A stretch of DNA of 64,000 nucleotides. Source: an uncultured Collinsella sp. (GTDB lineage: Bacteria > Actinomycetota > Coriobacteriia > Coriobacteriales > Coriobacteriaceae). This document shows positions 16,559-24,315 of this stretch, one piece after another (position 1 is the first letter of the stretch; the number at the start of each line of letters is the position of its first letter). Under the pieces are notes generated by a model, which searched no databases, had not been told where the DNA came from, and worked only from the letters and a program-made list of their open reading frames with translations. The position numbers and the translations under genes are program-made. The DNA lies in contig CAAGCW010000007.1 in assembly GCA_900768435.1 (NCBI GenBank), positions 36,167-100,166 on the forward strand. Direction: 5' to 3'.

Positions 16559-17194
16559 TTATCCACGCTGCAGACCTGCCGCCGCCACGAGCGGCTCTAG
16601 CCCCAGCTCGCGCGCGTAGTCTTCCTGCGTAAAGACTTCGACCAGTTCAAACGTATCGGCCGCATCGTCAAACGCAAAATGCAGCACTGAGCAGTTGCCC
16701 GGCACGCGTTCGCGCTCGTCGGCCGCCGCGCCCCGCACGTGGTCCAAAAACTCCTTGATAGCTGAGCCATGACTTACCGCGAGCACGCACGTATGGTCCG
16801 GACGCTGCATAAGATCGGTCAGCGTCGCCACCATGCGCGTGCGCACCTGGATCTGGCCCTCGCCGCCAAACTGCCGATAGAAGTCGCGCCACGGGCGCTC
16901 GGGCATAAGCATCACGCGCTCGGCCTCAAAGTCGCCAAAGAACCACTCACGCAGGCCGTCCAGGCGCTCGTACGCCAAGCCCGGCCACAAGTTGGCGATA
17001 GTCTGCTCGGTGCGATGAAGCGTAGAGGTGTAGGCATGATCGGGCTCAATGCCGCGCGCACGTAAAAACATGCCGGCGCGCGCCGCCTGGTCGCAACCCA
17101 ACTGCGTAAGCGGCGAGTCACTCCACCCCTGAATGATACGCTTAAGGTTGAATATCGTCTGTCCATGACGGACCAGATACAGATCTTTATTCAT
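16559..17194 (-). CDS. Histidine phosphatase (phosphoglycerate-mutase-like), copy 1
   Basis: A 211-residue protein from the ATG at 17192-17194 (AAAGGA seven bases upstream). It carries the catalytic 'LVRHGQT' at residues 6-12 and 'LAVSHGSAIKEFL' with the second histidine. The phosphate-pocket arginine is in 'TSTLHRTEQT', and the acidic loop is 'LREWFFGDFEAE'. This is the broad branch-2-like family of cofactor-independent small phosphatases (cobalamin-type CobC, GpmB-like). It is 17 bp downstream of a second, similar gene in the same direction; the two share the 'GWxDSPLT' segment and the 'LREWxFG' segment, so they are tandem paralogues. Confidence 0.88.
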   Translation of the reverse strand: MNKDLYLVRHGQTIFNLKRIIQGWSDSPLTQLGCDQAARAGMFLRARGIEPDHAYTSTLHRTEQTIANLWPGLAYERLDGLREWFFGDFEAERVMLMPERPWRDFYRQFGGEGQIQVRTRMVATLTDLMQRPDHTCVLAVSHGSAIKEFLDHVRGAAADERERVPGNCSVLHFAFDDAADTFELVEVFTQEDYARELGLEPLVAAAGLQRG

Positions 17195-17211
17195 AGGGGT
17201 CCTTTCGTTCG

Positions 17212-17754
17212 TTACCAACCCAAGAGCGAAAACGCCCCGTCGCAATAGCCAAAATGAAGCACGGCACCGTTGTCGGGTAGCTCTCCCCCGCCAGTCACAT
17301 ACTCAAGAAACTCCTGGCAGGCTGAGCCGTGGGAAACCGCCAGCACGCAGTCGTGCTGCGGCCGGGCCATAATACGGGACAGCGCCGCGACCATGCGCGA
17401 CTGAAGCTGCACTTCCGACTCGCCGCCAAAGGCCACCGGATAATCGCCCCAGGGCTGCGGCGGCATCTCGCGATTTGATGTGCCCTCCAGCGAGCCAAAA
17501 TGCCACTCACGCAGGTCATCGACCAGCTCAATGGAACGGCCCTCGCCAACGATAAGCTCGGCCGTATGCCGCGCCCGGCCCAACGGCGAGGAATACACAT
17601 GATCAAAGGCCACGCCACGCGCCGCAAACGCCGTACGCGCCGTCAGCGCCTGCTCGCGCCCGCGCGCCGTAAGCGGCGAATCGTGCCAGCCCTGCAAAAT
17701 GCTCTGCACATTGAGCTCAGTCTGCCCATGCCGCACCAAATACAGATCTGCCAC
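17212..17754 (-). CDS. Histidine phosphatase (phosphoglycerate-mutase-like), copy 2
   Basis: A 180-residue protein read from GTG at 17752-17754, which follows GGGGAGGG; the longer frame upstream is interrupted by repeat R1 and is rejected. It has 'LYLVRHGQTELN', 'YSSPLGRARHTAELI' and 'VLAVSHGSACQEFLEYV'. It is the upstream member of a two-gene unit with the paralogue at 16559-17194. Compared with copy 1 it is shorter at the C-terminus by about 30 residues. Substrate unknown; sugar phosphates or nucleotides are typical for the family. Confidence 0.87.
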   Translation of the reverse strand: MADLYLVRHGQTELNVQSILQGWHDSPLTARGREQALTARTAFAARGVAFDHVYSSPLGRARHTAELIVGEGRSIELVDDLREWHFGSLEGTSNREMPPQPWGDYPVAFGGESEVQLQSRMVAALSRIMARPQHDCVLAVSHGSACQEFLEYVTGGGELPDNGAVLHFGYCDGAFSLLGW

Positions 17755-17769
17755 ACACCCTCCCCTCGT

Positions 17770-17807
17770 ACCACCACAAAGGGGACAGGAGCCTTTGTGG
17801 TGATTTT
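17770..17807. repeat. Palindromic repeat family R1, copy 3
   Basis: The same hairpin as 521-561 and 1481-1521 (CCACCACAAAGG, 9-nt loop, CCTTTGTGGTG), lying between the nitroreductase and histidine phosphatase genes, 30 bp past the nitroreductase stop. It probably terminates that minus-strand gene. Confidence 0.6.
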
Positions 17808-17837
17808 GCCGCCGGATTGCACCGCAACGACGCACAA

Positions 17838-18509
17838 CTACAGCAGCACGTCGGCAAGCGGACGCTTGGGCACGTGGTGCACCCGCGCCTCGTCGCGCCA
17901 ATAATTGATGGAGCCGTCGGGGTTGGAATCGATCGCATCGATCACCTGTGTCTCGGCCGGAACGCCAAACGCCATGATCAGCTTGAGCTCGTATCTGTCG
18001 TTATCGAGCCCCATGGCGTCGATCGCGCGGGGCGTAAAGGCCTTGAACATGCAGGCCGCCACCTCGGGCGTGGCGCTGCGAGCGGCGAGCATCATCGTCT
18101 GGGCGGCAATGCCGGTGTCGACCTCGGTGATGGGCGCGGCGGGCTTACCCGCAACAGCGCGCTCGGCAAGAATCGCGATGTAGCCGGTCGGGCGCTCGCC
18201 CTCATCGGGACCCGGCCAGTCCTTGAGCGCACCGGCCCACGCGAGCTCGTCAAACACGCGAGCGCAGTCCTCGGCACCGCTCACCACATGAAAACGCAGA
18301 CGCTGAGCATTGGCGCCACAGGGAGCCAGGTGCGCCAGCTCCGCCAGCTCGAGCAAAAACTCGCGCGGCACGCGCATGGACTCGTCAAAACGGCGGCACG
18401 TACGGGCACGACGGACCAGCGCATCAAACGCTTCCAGACCGAGCTTTTCGCAACCTTGCTTTGCCATCGATTCGACACTCGACGGTGCCTCGGGAACTGC
18501 TTCGTTCAT
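17838..18509 (-). CDS. Nitroreductase-family FMN oxidoreductase
   Basis: A 223-residue protein from the ATG at 18507-18509 with GGGGG eight bases upstream. 'ALVRRARTCRRFDESMRVPR' is the N-terminal FMN-phosphate motif of the family, 'HLAPCGANAQRLRFHVV' corresponds to the usual APSxxNxQPW motif, and 'DTGIAAQTMMLAARS' to the central helix. Members reduce nitro compounds, quinones or flavins with NAD(P)H; substrate unknown. A DtxR-type iron box lies 29 bp upstream of the start (18538-18556), suggesting control by iron, as for some ferric or flavin reductases. Divergent from the DUF308 gene. Confidence 0.85.
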   Translation of the reverse strand: MNEAVPEAPSSVESMAKQGCEKLGLEAFDALVRRARTCRRFDESMRVPREFLLELAELAHLAPCGANAQRLRFHVVSGAEDCARVFDELAWAGALKDWPGPDEGERPTGYIAILAERAVAGKPAAPITEVDTGIAAQTMMLAARSATPEVAACMFKAFTPRAIDAMGLDNDRYELKLIMAFGVPAETQVIDAIDSNPDGSINYWRDEARVHHVPKRPLADVLL

Positions 18510-18537
18510 AGGGACCCCCAATACAAGCCAATTGTCC

Positions 18538-18556
18538 TTAGGAAAATCTAACCTAA
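18538..18556 (-). promoter_or_regulatory. DtxR/IdeR-type box upstream of nitroreductase
   Basis: On the minus strand the 19 bases read TTAGGTTAGATTTTCCTAA. The DtxR/IdeR consensus is TTAGGTTAGSCTAACCTAA; the left half is identical and the right half matches at six of nine positions. The site lies 29-47 bp before the nitroreductase start, where it would overlap a promoter. A DtxR-family repressor is encoded at 27436-27825. Confidence 0.5.
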
Positions 18557-18744
18557 AACGTAGGCAATAACGAACAGGGCTGCAATGTTCTACACCTGTT
18601 GAATAGAAAATCGCGACGTGGGGAACAACGGAAACAATTCAGGGCCTTTGGGTTACGTTTCGCCCTCCCCGACCCATACGCCAGCGCCTTTAGGCGATAC
18701 TGGTTGTAACGATCAAGGCTTACGCCGCACGGAAAGGAGACATT

Positions 18745-19347
18745 ATGGGCATCTTTAAGAACGATGACCAAAAATCGAGCCAGTTTGGATTTGACGAGAA
18801 AAGCATGGCGGGCAAAGCCGTCAAGGCCGTACGCTGGATCTACGCCATCACGGGCGTCTTAGCGCTCATTGCTGGTATCGCGCTGCTTTTTGCACCCGCC
18901 AAGTCCCTCGTCTTTTTGACGACCGTCCTGGGTTTTTACTTTGTAATCACTGCTGCCATCAGACTGTTCACTGCCATTTTTGAGCCGCTGCTGCCCACCG
19001 GCTGGCGCGTGACGAGCATCATCTCCAACCTACTCATTATCTTGGGCGGCGTCATAATCCTGCGCAACCAGGCCTTCTCGACCGCGACGCTCACCACGAT
19101 GGTGGTTATCGTGGCCGGCTTTGGCTGGATTGTCGAAGGTGTCATGTCCATTCTGGAGTCCGAGCTTTCGTCCAACCGCGCCCTCGCCATCCTGAGCGGT
19201 GCACTCTCCATCATCGCCGGCATGTTCGTGTTTATCTATCCGCTGTGGTCGGCCAAGATGCTCGTCATCTTTAGCGGCGCCGCGCTGCTGGTGTTTGGCG
19301 TAACGCTGATTGTTCGCGCTATTCAATTTGGCAAACTGGTGCACTAG
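18745..19347 (+). CDS. DUF308/HdeD-like membrane protein
   Basis: A 200-residue protein after AAAGGAGA. A short polar N-terminus (about 25 residues) precedes six hydrophobic helices arranged as three similar pairs: 'WIYAITGVLALIAGIALLF', 'LTTVLGFYFVITAAIRLF', 'IISNLLIILGGVIIL', 'MVVIVAGFGWIVEGV', 'ALSIIAGMFVFIYP' and 'IFSGAALLVFGVTLIV'. This is the DUF308 repeat found in HdeD, linked to acid stress in enterobacteria. The exact role here is unknown. The stop codon directly abuts the start of the DUF188 gene (TAG-ATG), so the two are co-transcribed. Confidence 0.82.
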   Translation: MGIFKNDDQKSSQFGFDEKSMAGKAVKAVRWIYAITGVLALIAGIALLFAPAKSLVFLTTVLGFYFVITAAIRLFTAIFEPLLPTGWRVTSIISNLLIILGGVIILRNQAFSTATLTTMVVIVAGFGWIVEGVMSILESELSSNRALAILSGALSIIAGMFVFIYPLWSAKMLVIFSGAALLVFGVTLIVRAIQFGKLVH

Positions 19348-19830
19348 ATGCCGCGAACGCTCTTTATTGATGCAGACGCCTGCCCGGTCACGCGCGAGTC
19401 GATTGACTGCGCGCGGCGGGCGGGCGTCGCCGTTGTTATCGCCGGCAACAGCACGCAAAACCTGGAACGACACATTCGCCGCGACGACCCGCGCGATGCC
19501 GAGCACGCGCGACACGGCTTTTGGGTCACGACGCTCGACGTGAGCGTGGGCGCCGACAGCGCCGACTTTGCCATTGTCGAGCGTCTGCAGGCCGGCGACG
19601 TGGTCGTGACGCAGGACATTGGCTTGGCAAGCATGGTGCTCGGGCGCGATGCCGCAGCTATCGGTGTGCGCGGGCGCGTCTACGACAAAGCGACCATCGA
19701 CATGCAGCTGTTTATTCGCCACGAGGAAAAGAAGGTGCGCCGCGCCGGCGGACGCACTCGCGGACCGGCGGCATTTACCAGCGAAGATCGCGCCCGCTTT
19801 AAACGCAACCTCACCGAGCTGCTGCGCTAA
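19348..19830 (+). CDS. YaiI/YqxD-family (DUF188) protein
   Basis: A 160-residue protein starting immediately after the DUF308 stop. 'LFIDADACPVTRESIDCARR' at the N-terminus, 'DSADFAIVERLQAGDVVVTQ' and 'GVRGRVYDKATID' are the conserved blocks of UPF0178, a PIN-like fold with clustered aspartates (D7, D9, and the pair in DSAD). The family is presumed to be a nuclease, but no activity is established. Length agrees with the family (150-160). It is followed by the double hairpin repeat 19834-19938. Confidence 0.9.
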   Translation: MPRTLFIDADACPVTRESIDCARRAGVAVVIAGNSTQNLERHIRRDDPRDAEHARHGFWVTTLDVSVGADSADFAIVERLQAGDVVVTQDIGLASMVLGRDAAAIGVRGRVYDKATIDMQLFIRHEEKKVRRAGGRTRGPAAFTSEDRARFKRNLTELLR

Positions 19831-19833
19831 CCA

Positions 19834-19938
19834 AGGTAGATTTTTGGGACATGTCCGGAAATCTACCTATTTGTTTTGGCGGCGGGGAATGCCCTGGTCA
19901 CAGAGGTAGATCGTAAGACATGTCCCAATAATCTACTT
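19834..19938. repeat. Double hairpin repeat with GGACATGTCC cores (family R3)
   Basis: Two related hairpins lie between converging genes. The first has 10-bp arms AGGTAGATTT / AAATCTACCT (19834-19843, 19859-19868); the second has AGGTAGAT / ATCTACTT (19904-19911, 19931-19938). Both loops contain GACATGTC. They probably act as terminators for the two converging units. Confidence 0.6.
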
Positions 19939-21025
19939 AAAGGCCAACGGCGGAGAGGATGAGGCCCCAGCCAGCGCCGATGACGTACATCATGATCAGG
20001 AACACGGCATTTTCGCGGGCGCTGCGGTTGGTGCGGAACAGCACCAGATAACCCACGCCGGCGGAAATGAGCGTGCCGGCGAGCATCGGGGCCAGCTGCA
20101 GCGCGCCTTCCAGGTACAGTTGCGTGATGACGACGCTGGCCGAGCAGTTGGGGATCAGGCCGACGAGTGCCGAGCCCAGGACCGCAAGCGTCTCGTTGCC
20201 GCGCAGGAACTGCTCGATTGCGGACTCGCCGAACGTCTCGAGCACGGCAACCAGAATCAGCGTCACCAGGAAAATGAATACCGATACCTGCACGGTGTGG
20301 GAGATGGCGCTGCGGATAATCGACAGGACAGGCGTCCCTTCGTGGGAATGGGAGTGACCGTGACCATCATGGTGTTCATATTCGCCCTCATGACCGTGAT
20401 CGTGGCCATGTCCGTGTTCGTGCTCGTCTTCGTCTTCATCACAACCGCAATGGTCGCGCTCGCACAGCTCGTGGATGTGGTCGGCGCTCACGCCCGCCTC
20501 GGCCACCTCGTCGATGATGTCACCGCCAGTGTGGTCGTCGTGCGCGCAATTCACGTGGGCCGGGTTGGCCGCGGTTCCCAGCACGGTGCGGCGAATCGCC
20601 GCATGCGCGCGAGCGTTACGACGCAGGCCGCGAATGGCGGCGTCCACGATAAAGCCCGTGACCAGCGCGATCAGTGCCTTCGAAGCCAAAAGCATCGCCA
20701 TGGTCTGCACGGGCACCTGCTCGGCGAGCAACAGCGGCAGCATCTCATCGGAGGTCGAAAGGAACACCGCCACCAACGTGCCCAAGGTCACGACACGACC
20801 GGCGTACAGTGTGGCCGCCATTGCCGAAAAGCCGCACTGCGGCACCATGCCCAGCAGCGAGCCAACCACGGGACCCGTGGCGCCGGCGCGCTTGATGGCC
20901 CCGTTAACGCGGTCGCCCGCGACGTGCTCCAAGGTCTCGAGGCTCAGATACGTCACCAACAAAAACGGCACCAGCGACAGCGTGTCCTTGCCGGCGTCGA
21001 GCAAAATATCAATCAGCAAATCCAT
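19937..21025 (-). CDS. Putative heavy-metal (manganese-type) permease with His-rich loop
   Basis: A 362-residue membrane protein of the 10-TM heavy-metal exporter group (ArsP_2-like; members are often annotated as manganese transporters). About five helices on each side flank a central cytoplasmic loop with very many histidines and acidic residues (roughly residues 185-230). Each half has a signature: 'GMVPQCGFSAMAATLYAGRV' in the first and 'GLIPNCSASVVITQLYLEGA' in the second, an internal duplication placing 'PQCG'/'PNCS' in the membrane. The His-rich loop suggests binding of a divalent metal. The direction of transport is unknown. A small palindrome (21069-21085) lies upstream and could be a metal-responsive operator. 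Confidence 0.78.
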   Translation of the reverse strand: MDLLIDILLDAGKDTLSLVPFLLVTYLSLETLEHVAGDRVNGAIKRAGATGPVVGSLLGMVPQCGFSAMAATLYAGRVVTLGTLVAVFLSTSDEMLPLLLAEQVPVQTMAMLLASKALIALVTGFIVDAAIRGLRRNARAHAAIRRTVLGTAANPAHVNCAHDDHTGGDIIDEVAEAGVSADHIHELCERDHCGCDEDEDEHEHGHGHDHGHEGEYEHHDGHGHSHSHEGTPVLSIIRSAISHTVQVSVFIFLVTLILVAVLETFGESAIEQFLRGNETLAVLGSALVGLIPNCSASVVITQLYLEGALQLAPMLAGTLISAGVGYLVLFRTNRSARENAVFLIMMYVIGAGWGLILSAVGL

Positions 21026-21068
21026 GAAGGATGGAACCTTTCGTGTCTTTCGGCAGCATTGTAAAAGT

Positions 21069-21085
21069 CCTAGCGGTCAACTAGG
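21069..21085. promoter_or_regulatory. 17-bp inverted repeat between divergent genes
   Basis: CCTAG-N7-CTAGG, 44 bp upstream of the metal permease start and 112 bp from the divergent exonuclease start. The size suits a metalloregulator operator, but it does not match a DtxR or MntR consensus that I know. Confidence 0.3.
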
Positions 21086-21196
21086 GTATTGTAGTTGTCC
21101 CGGGCGCGGTGCCAATAGTTGCCCATGGTAAACTATCATCTCGCCACAACTCAGTAACCCCGAGCCGCGCGACGCGGCCCGTCCAAGGAGCAGCCT

Positions 21197-22165
21197 ATGA
21201 ACGTTTCGCAAGCACTCGAATACGAACGCCAACCGTTTATCCCTATGTTTATCTATGGCGATCACGGCGCCATGGAGTCCGAGCGCCAGAAGGGCGAAGA
21301 GGCCCTCAAGGTGCTCGAGACCGAGTACTTTACCGCCGAGGGCGACCCCAGCTTCGACTTTGCCACCGTGCGCGACCTGGCCGACCGCAACCGCGACCTG
21401 TGCGACCAGATTGGCGAGGCACGCCTGCGCAACGTGACGCCCGCGACGCTTTCGCGCGGCCTGTCCGATGCTGACACCTGCGCCGCCATCGGCAAGATGC
21501 AAAAGCGCACTGCCGCGTCCGTTATGCGCGAAATCCGCGGCGACCGCGACGCGCTCGGTGTGGCCTACGCCCGCAAGCCCATCCAGGGCACCGTGCTCGG
21601 TATCGACATCGAGACCACCGGCCGTGCACCCGAGCGCGGCTATATCATCAACGTGGGCTGGGAGATCATGGAGCTCACCAGCGACGCCGTCCCGCACGAC
21701 GCCGAGGCACACTACTGCGGCCTGCCCGACATCTACCGCGGCGAGGATGTACCGCTGTCGAATATCCACCACATCACCTGGGACGACATCGACGGCAAGA
21801 AGCCGTTCCGCGAGAACAAGGAGCTGCAGAAGCAGCTGCTCAAGCTCATGAAGAAGTACCCGTACATGGCACACAACGCCGCGTTTGAGGACAGCTGGTT
21901 CAAGATCCACCTGGACGGCTACGCCGAGGCACGCCGCGCCGGTAAGATCATCGTCATCGACTCGCGCCAGATCTGCCGCAGCCTGGATGCCGACGTCCGC
22001 TCGCTCCCCCGCGAGTCCGCCCCCGCCGCGCTCGAGAACTGGGCACGCCGTCGCGGCACCCTCGCGCCCGACGCCAACGAGCAGCACCTGGGCCTCGACG
22101 ACACCGACCTCATGCTCCGTACCGTCCAAGCCGAGTTCAACCTCAAGAACCTATTCGCGAAATAA
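21197..22165 (+). CDS. DEDD-type 3'-5' exonuclease domain protein
   Basis: A 322-residue protein after AAGGAG. The C-terminal two thirds (from about residue 135) hold an exonuclease fold: 'VLGIDIETTGRAPERGYIIN' with the DxE pair, 'YMAHNAAFEDSWFKIHL' with the middle aspartate, and 'EQHLGLDDTDLMLRTV' as the HxxxxD end motif, so it is DEDDh-like. The 130-residue N-terminal part ('ESERQKGEEALKVLETEYF') is alpha-helical and not recognised. Such proteins are related to the DNA polymerase III epsilon/RNase T group; whether it acts on DNA or RNA is open. Followed by a strong terminator. Confidence 0.8.
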   Translation: MNVSQALEYERQPFIPMFIYGDHGAMESERQKGEEALKVLETEYFTAEGDPSFDFATVRDLADRNRDLCDQIGEARLRNVTPATLSRGLSDADTCAAIGKMQKRTAASVMREIRGDRDALGVAYARKPIQGTVLGIDIETTGRAPERGYIINVGWEIMELTSDAVPHDAEAHYCGLPDIYRGEDVPLSNIHHITWDDIDGKKPFRENKELQKQLLKLMKKYPYMAHNAAFEDSWFKIHLDGYAEARRAGKIIVIDSRQICRSLDADVRSLPRESAPAALENWARRRGTLAPDANEQHLGLDDTDLMLRTVQAEFNLKNLFAK

Positions 22166-22230
22166 CCGATCCATCTGCGGGAGCGCCTGCCAGGCACAGT
22201 GCAATCCGTCTGGAGGCACCGGCACGCAGC

Positions 22231-22266
22231 AAACTAGGGCGCAGCCTTATGGCTGCACCCTAGTTT
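22231..22266 (+). terminator. Hairpin terminator of the exonuclease gene
   Basis: 16-bp arms (AAACTAGGGCGCAGCC and its complement, one mismatch) with a TTAT loop, ending in TTTGCAT. It is 65 bp past the stop codon. Confidence 0.7.
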
Positions 22267-22717
22267 GCATCAAAACGAGCAAATTCGCGTGCTTCACATA
22301 GTCGGCAGGTTGGCCCACCTACTTTTTTCGAGTTGTTCGGCCAGCTGAACCACTAGTCGAGGCCCCTTGAACCGCAATCGAGCGCTATAGTCGCCCCAAT
22401 TTCGCAACCAAGCCCCATAAATCTACCTGAATCAATTCGAATAGGACGTTGCGATCGCACCATTCGTATAGGATAAGGCCGAATAACTCAAATTATGTTG
22501 GTGAGGCATCTGAGCGGTCGGCAAAAACGCTTAGAAGCTACGAATCCGCAACTAAAGTTCACCAAAATGGGGCGGCCGACAGAAACCTCCCCAGCCGAAG
22601 CTGCCCCCCCTCAATACGACAGCTCAAAACCCACCGTTCGCAGAAGATAAGCCGCGCCCCAATACCGTTGCCCGAAGTTTCGGGCGTATATGGCGTCCGC
22701 TATGCCATCATGCGCGT
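22267..22717. repeat. Low-GC gap with an inverted pair of about 31-bp repeats
   Basis: No gene is seen in these 450 bp. Two imperfect copies of one motif lie in opposite orientation at 22314-22345 (+) and 22477-22507 (-); the shared core on the motif strand is CCNACNTANTTTTCGA followed by TTNTTCGGCC. Another inverted pair of the same motif lies on the other side of the following gene (23945-24167). Confidence 0.5.
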
Positions 22718-23926
22718 ATGGGAATCGTTCTGTCACATACCACGGCACGCGCTGTATACCAAACAGTCAACTCGCTCGCAAGCTACGCGAACGATCCCAT
22801 ACCCATGGAAAAGATCAAGGTGTCTGCGCCGACCACGTCCGACTTGGAAGCGGCGCGAGCATGGCTCAACAGAAAGAATGTCGATTCTGAAAGCATCCAT
22901 GTGCTGACGTTTTCCAATAATGCCAAAAGGCACCGCAAGGGCTGCATCTGCCACTGCACGCGCTATACGTTTGATGCAGAAAGCTACCTAGAACTCGAGC
23001 CGAACGTCCACATCGTCGATATCAAGCTGTGCGCGTTAGAAGCAGCAGCCGACCTCAACCTTTCGGAGCTCGTTGAGTATTACTTTGAAATCTGCGGCTC
23101 CTACGCGCTTGGAACGTCCGACGAAACTCAATATCGCGAGCGCCCAGCCCTAACCAGCGTTGAAGAGCTCAGAGCCTTCTTTTCAGAGGCATCGGGGTAT
23201 CGTGGATCTAATAAAGCACTTAAGGCACTTTCTTGTGTACGCGAAGGCTGTCGCTCCCCACTCGAAACGGCGTTTGTCATGATGCTGACAATGCCCAAGT
23301 CAATGGGTGGCTTAGCCATACGCGCTATCAAAACGGACTATCCGATCCCAGTCCCCAAAAGATACGCCGCCCTAACGCGACGGACGGTTTTCTACCTCGA
23401 CGCGCTGCTCGAAAATTCGATGACCGATATCGAATACAACGGCTTTTACCACGACGAGCCCGAACAGCAATCAATTGACGAGGAACGCCGAAACACGCTG
23501 CGAAACATGGGATATGCCGTTATCACAGTTAGTCGTCATTCGTTTTTCAAGCAGTCCGCTTTTAGGCGGGTCATGGAAGCGATTCGCATTCGCGAGAAGA
23601 TATGGCCCGGTCGACTCCCGGATAACTTCGCCATCCTGCAAGAAACTCTTCGTCAATTTGTCTTGCGGCGCTACTTCGAATACGGTCGCCGCGTCCTGGA
23701 GACACTCAAAGAAGAAGAGGCCGCCAAGCGCGAAATTGCAAGCCAATATCCGCAAGCTGATGACCCGAGCATCAACGATGTGCCAGAACCCGACGACATG
23801 CAACACGTCGGGGCCCTTGCTGAGGAAATCAATGGGCCTTGGGAATGCGACATGTTCGCAAAAATCGATGAAAACCGCACGGAAGACGACACGATTATTG
23901 ATCTAATTGAGAATTCGCTCTTCTAA
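22718..23926 (+). CDS. Hypothetical protein, possible PD-(D/E)XK nuclease-like (paralogue 2)
   Basis: A 402-residue protein beginning 'MGIVLSHTTARAVYQTVNSL'; the ribosome site is weak. Shared blocks with the gene at 13276-14325 are 'RPALTSVEELRAFFSEASGY', 'CRSPLETAFVMML', 'RRTVFYLDALLENSMTDIEY' and 'RRNTLRNMGYAVITVSRHSF'. The segment 'LDALLENSMTDIEYNGFYH' could supply D and E of a nuclease core, but a lysine at the expected place is absent (N instead), so catalysis is uncertain. The last 60 residues are charged and low-complexity. The gene is isolated, of lower G+C, and bracketed by inverted repeat pairs, consistent with a mobile or transferred islet. Confidence 0.58.
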   Translation: MGIVLSHTTARAVYQTVNSLASYANDPIPMEKIKVSAPTTSDLEAARAWLNRKNVDSESIHVLTFSNNAKRHRKGCICHCTRYTFDAESYLELEPNVHIVDIKLCALEAAADLNLSELVEYYFEICGSYALGTSDETQYRERPALTSVEELRAFFSEASGYRGSNKALKALSCVREGCRSPLETAFVMMLTMPKSMGGLAIRAIKTDYPIPVPKRYAALTRRTVFYLDALLENSMTDIEYNGFYHDEPEQQSIDEERRNTLRNMGYAVITVSRHSFFKQSAFRRVMEAIRIREKIWPGRLPDNFAILQETLRQFVLRRYFEYGRRVLETLKEEEAAKREIASQYPQADDPSINDVPEPDDMQHVGALAEEINGPWECDMFAKIDENRTEDDTIIDLIENSLF

Positions 23927-24241
23927 AGGCGATCTCTGCGGATGTCCACCTACATTTTTCGACTTATTCGGCCACCGATGTGCCAGATTGGCTGCAGCAA
24001 TGCTCAATATAACTTTAGATAAAACTGATTCTGCAGGAACTCCCGTAGAGGAAGAACTGATTCTCGCGGTATTTAACACGATAAAGTACAAATATGAACA
24101 GTTCTAATGCTTCTCAAGGTGGCTTTCTTAGCATGCTGGCCGAACATCTCGAAATATGTTGGCGAGCATTGCGTCGATGTCTCCCAACCCGCAGAAAATC
24201 GCCGAGGCGGCAAGCAGTCATCGAAATTATCGCAAATTGTA
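23927..24241. repeat. Gap with second inverted pair of the about 31-bp repeats
   Basis: The motif seen upstream recurs at 23945-23976 (+) and 24135-24167 (-). The sequence between the two (about 160 bp) is not similar to that of the upstream pair. A 35-codon ORF starting at 24001 has no ribosome site and is not called. Confidence 0.5.
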
Positions 24242-24301
24242 TTGACATATGAACATGCGCTCATATAATCGGAAGTAAGTTATATGAGCGCATGTTCATA
24301 T
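24242..24301 (+). promoter_or_regulatory. Promoter and double operator of the zinc-type efflux unit
   Basis: A consensus promoter TTGACA (24242-24247), 16-bp spacer, TATAAT (24264-24269). Two 20-bp inverted repeats of the SmtB/CzrA type, ATATGAACATGCGCTCATAT (24247-24266) and ATATGAGCGCATGTTCATAT (24282-24301), are exact reverse complements of each other; the first lies between and over the -35 and -10. Repressor binding would block the polymerase. A ribosome site (AAAGGATAT) follows at once. Confidence 0.85.
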
Positions 24302-24315
24302 GAAAGGATATTGCA

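Noticed and set aside
24001..24108. 35-codon ORF beginning MLNITLDKT
   Set aside because: No ribosome site and no recognised family; it lies inside an inverted-repeat pair. It remains possible but unsupported.
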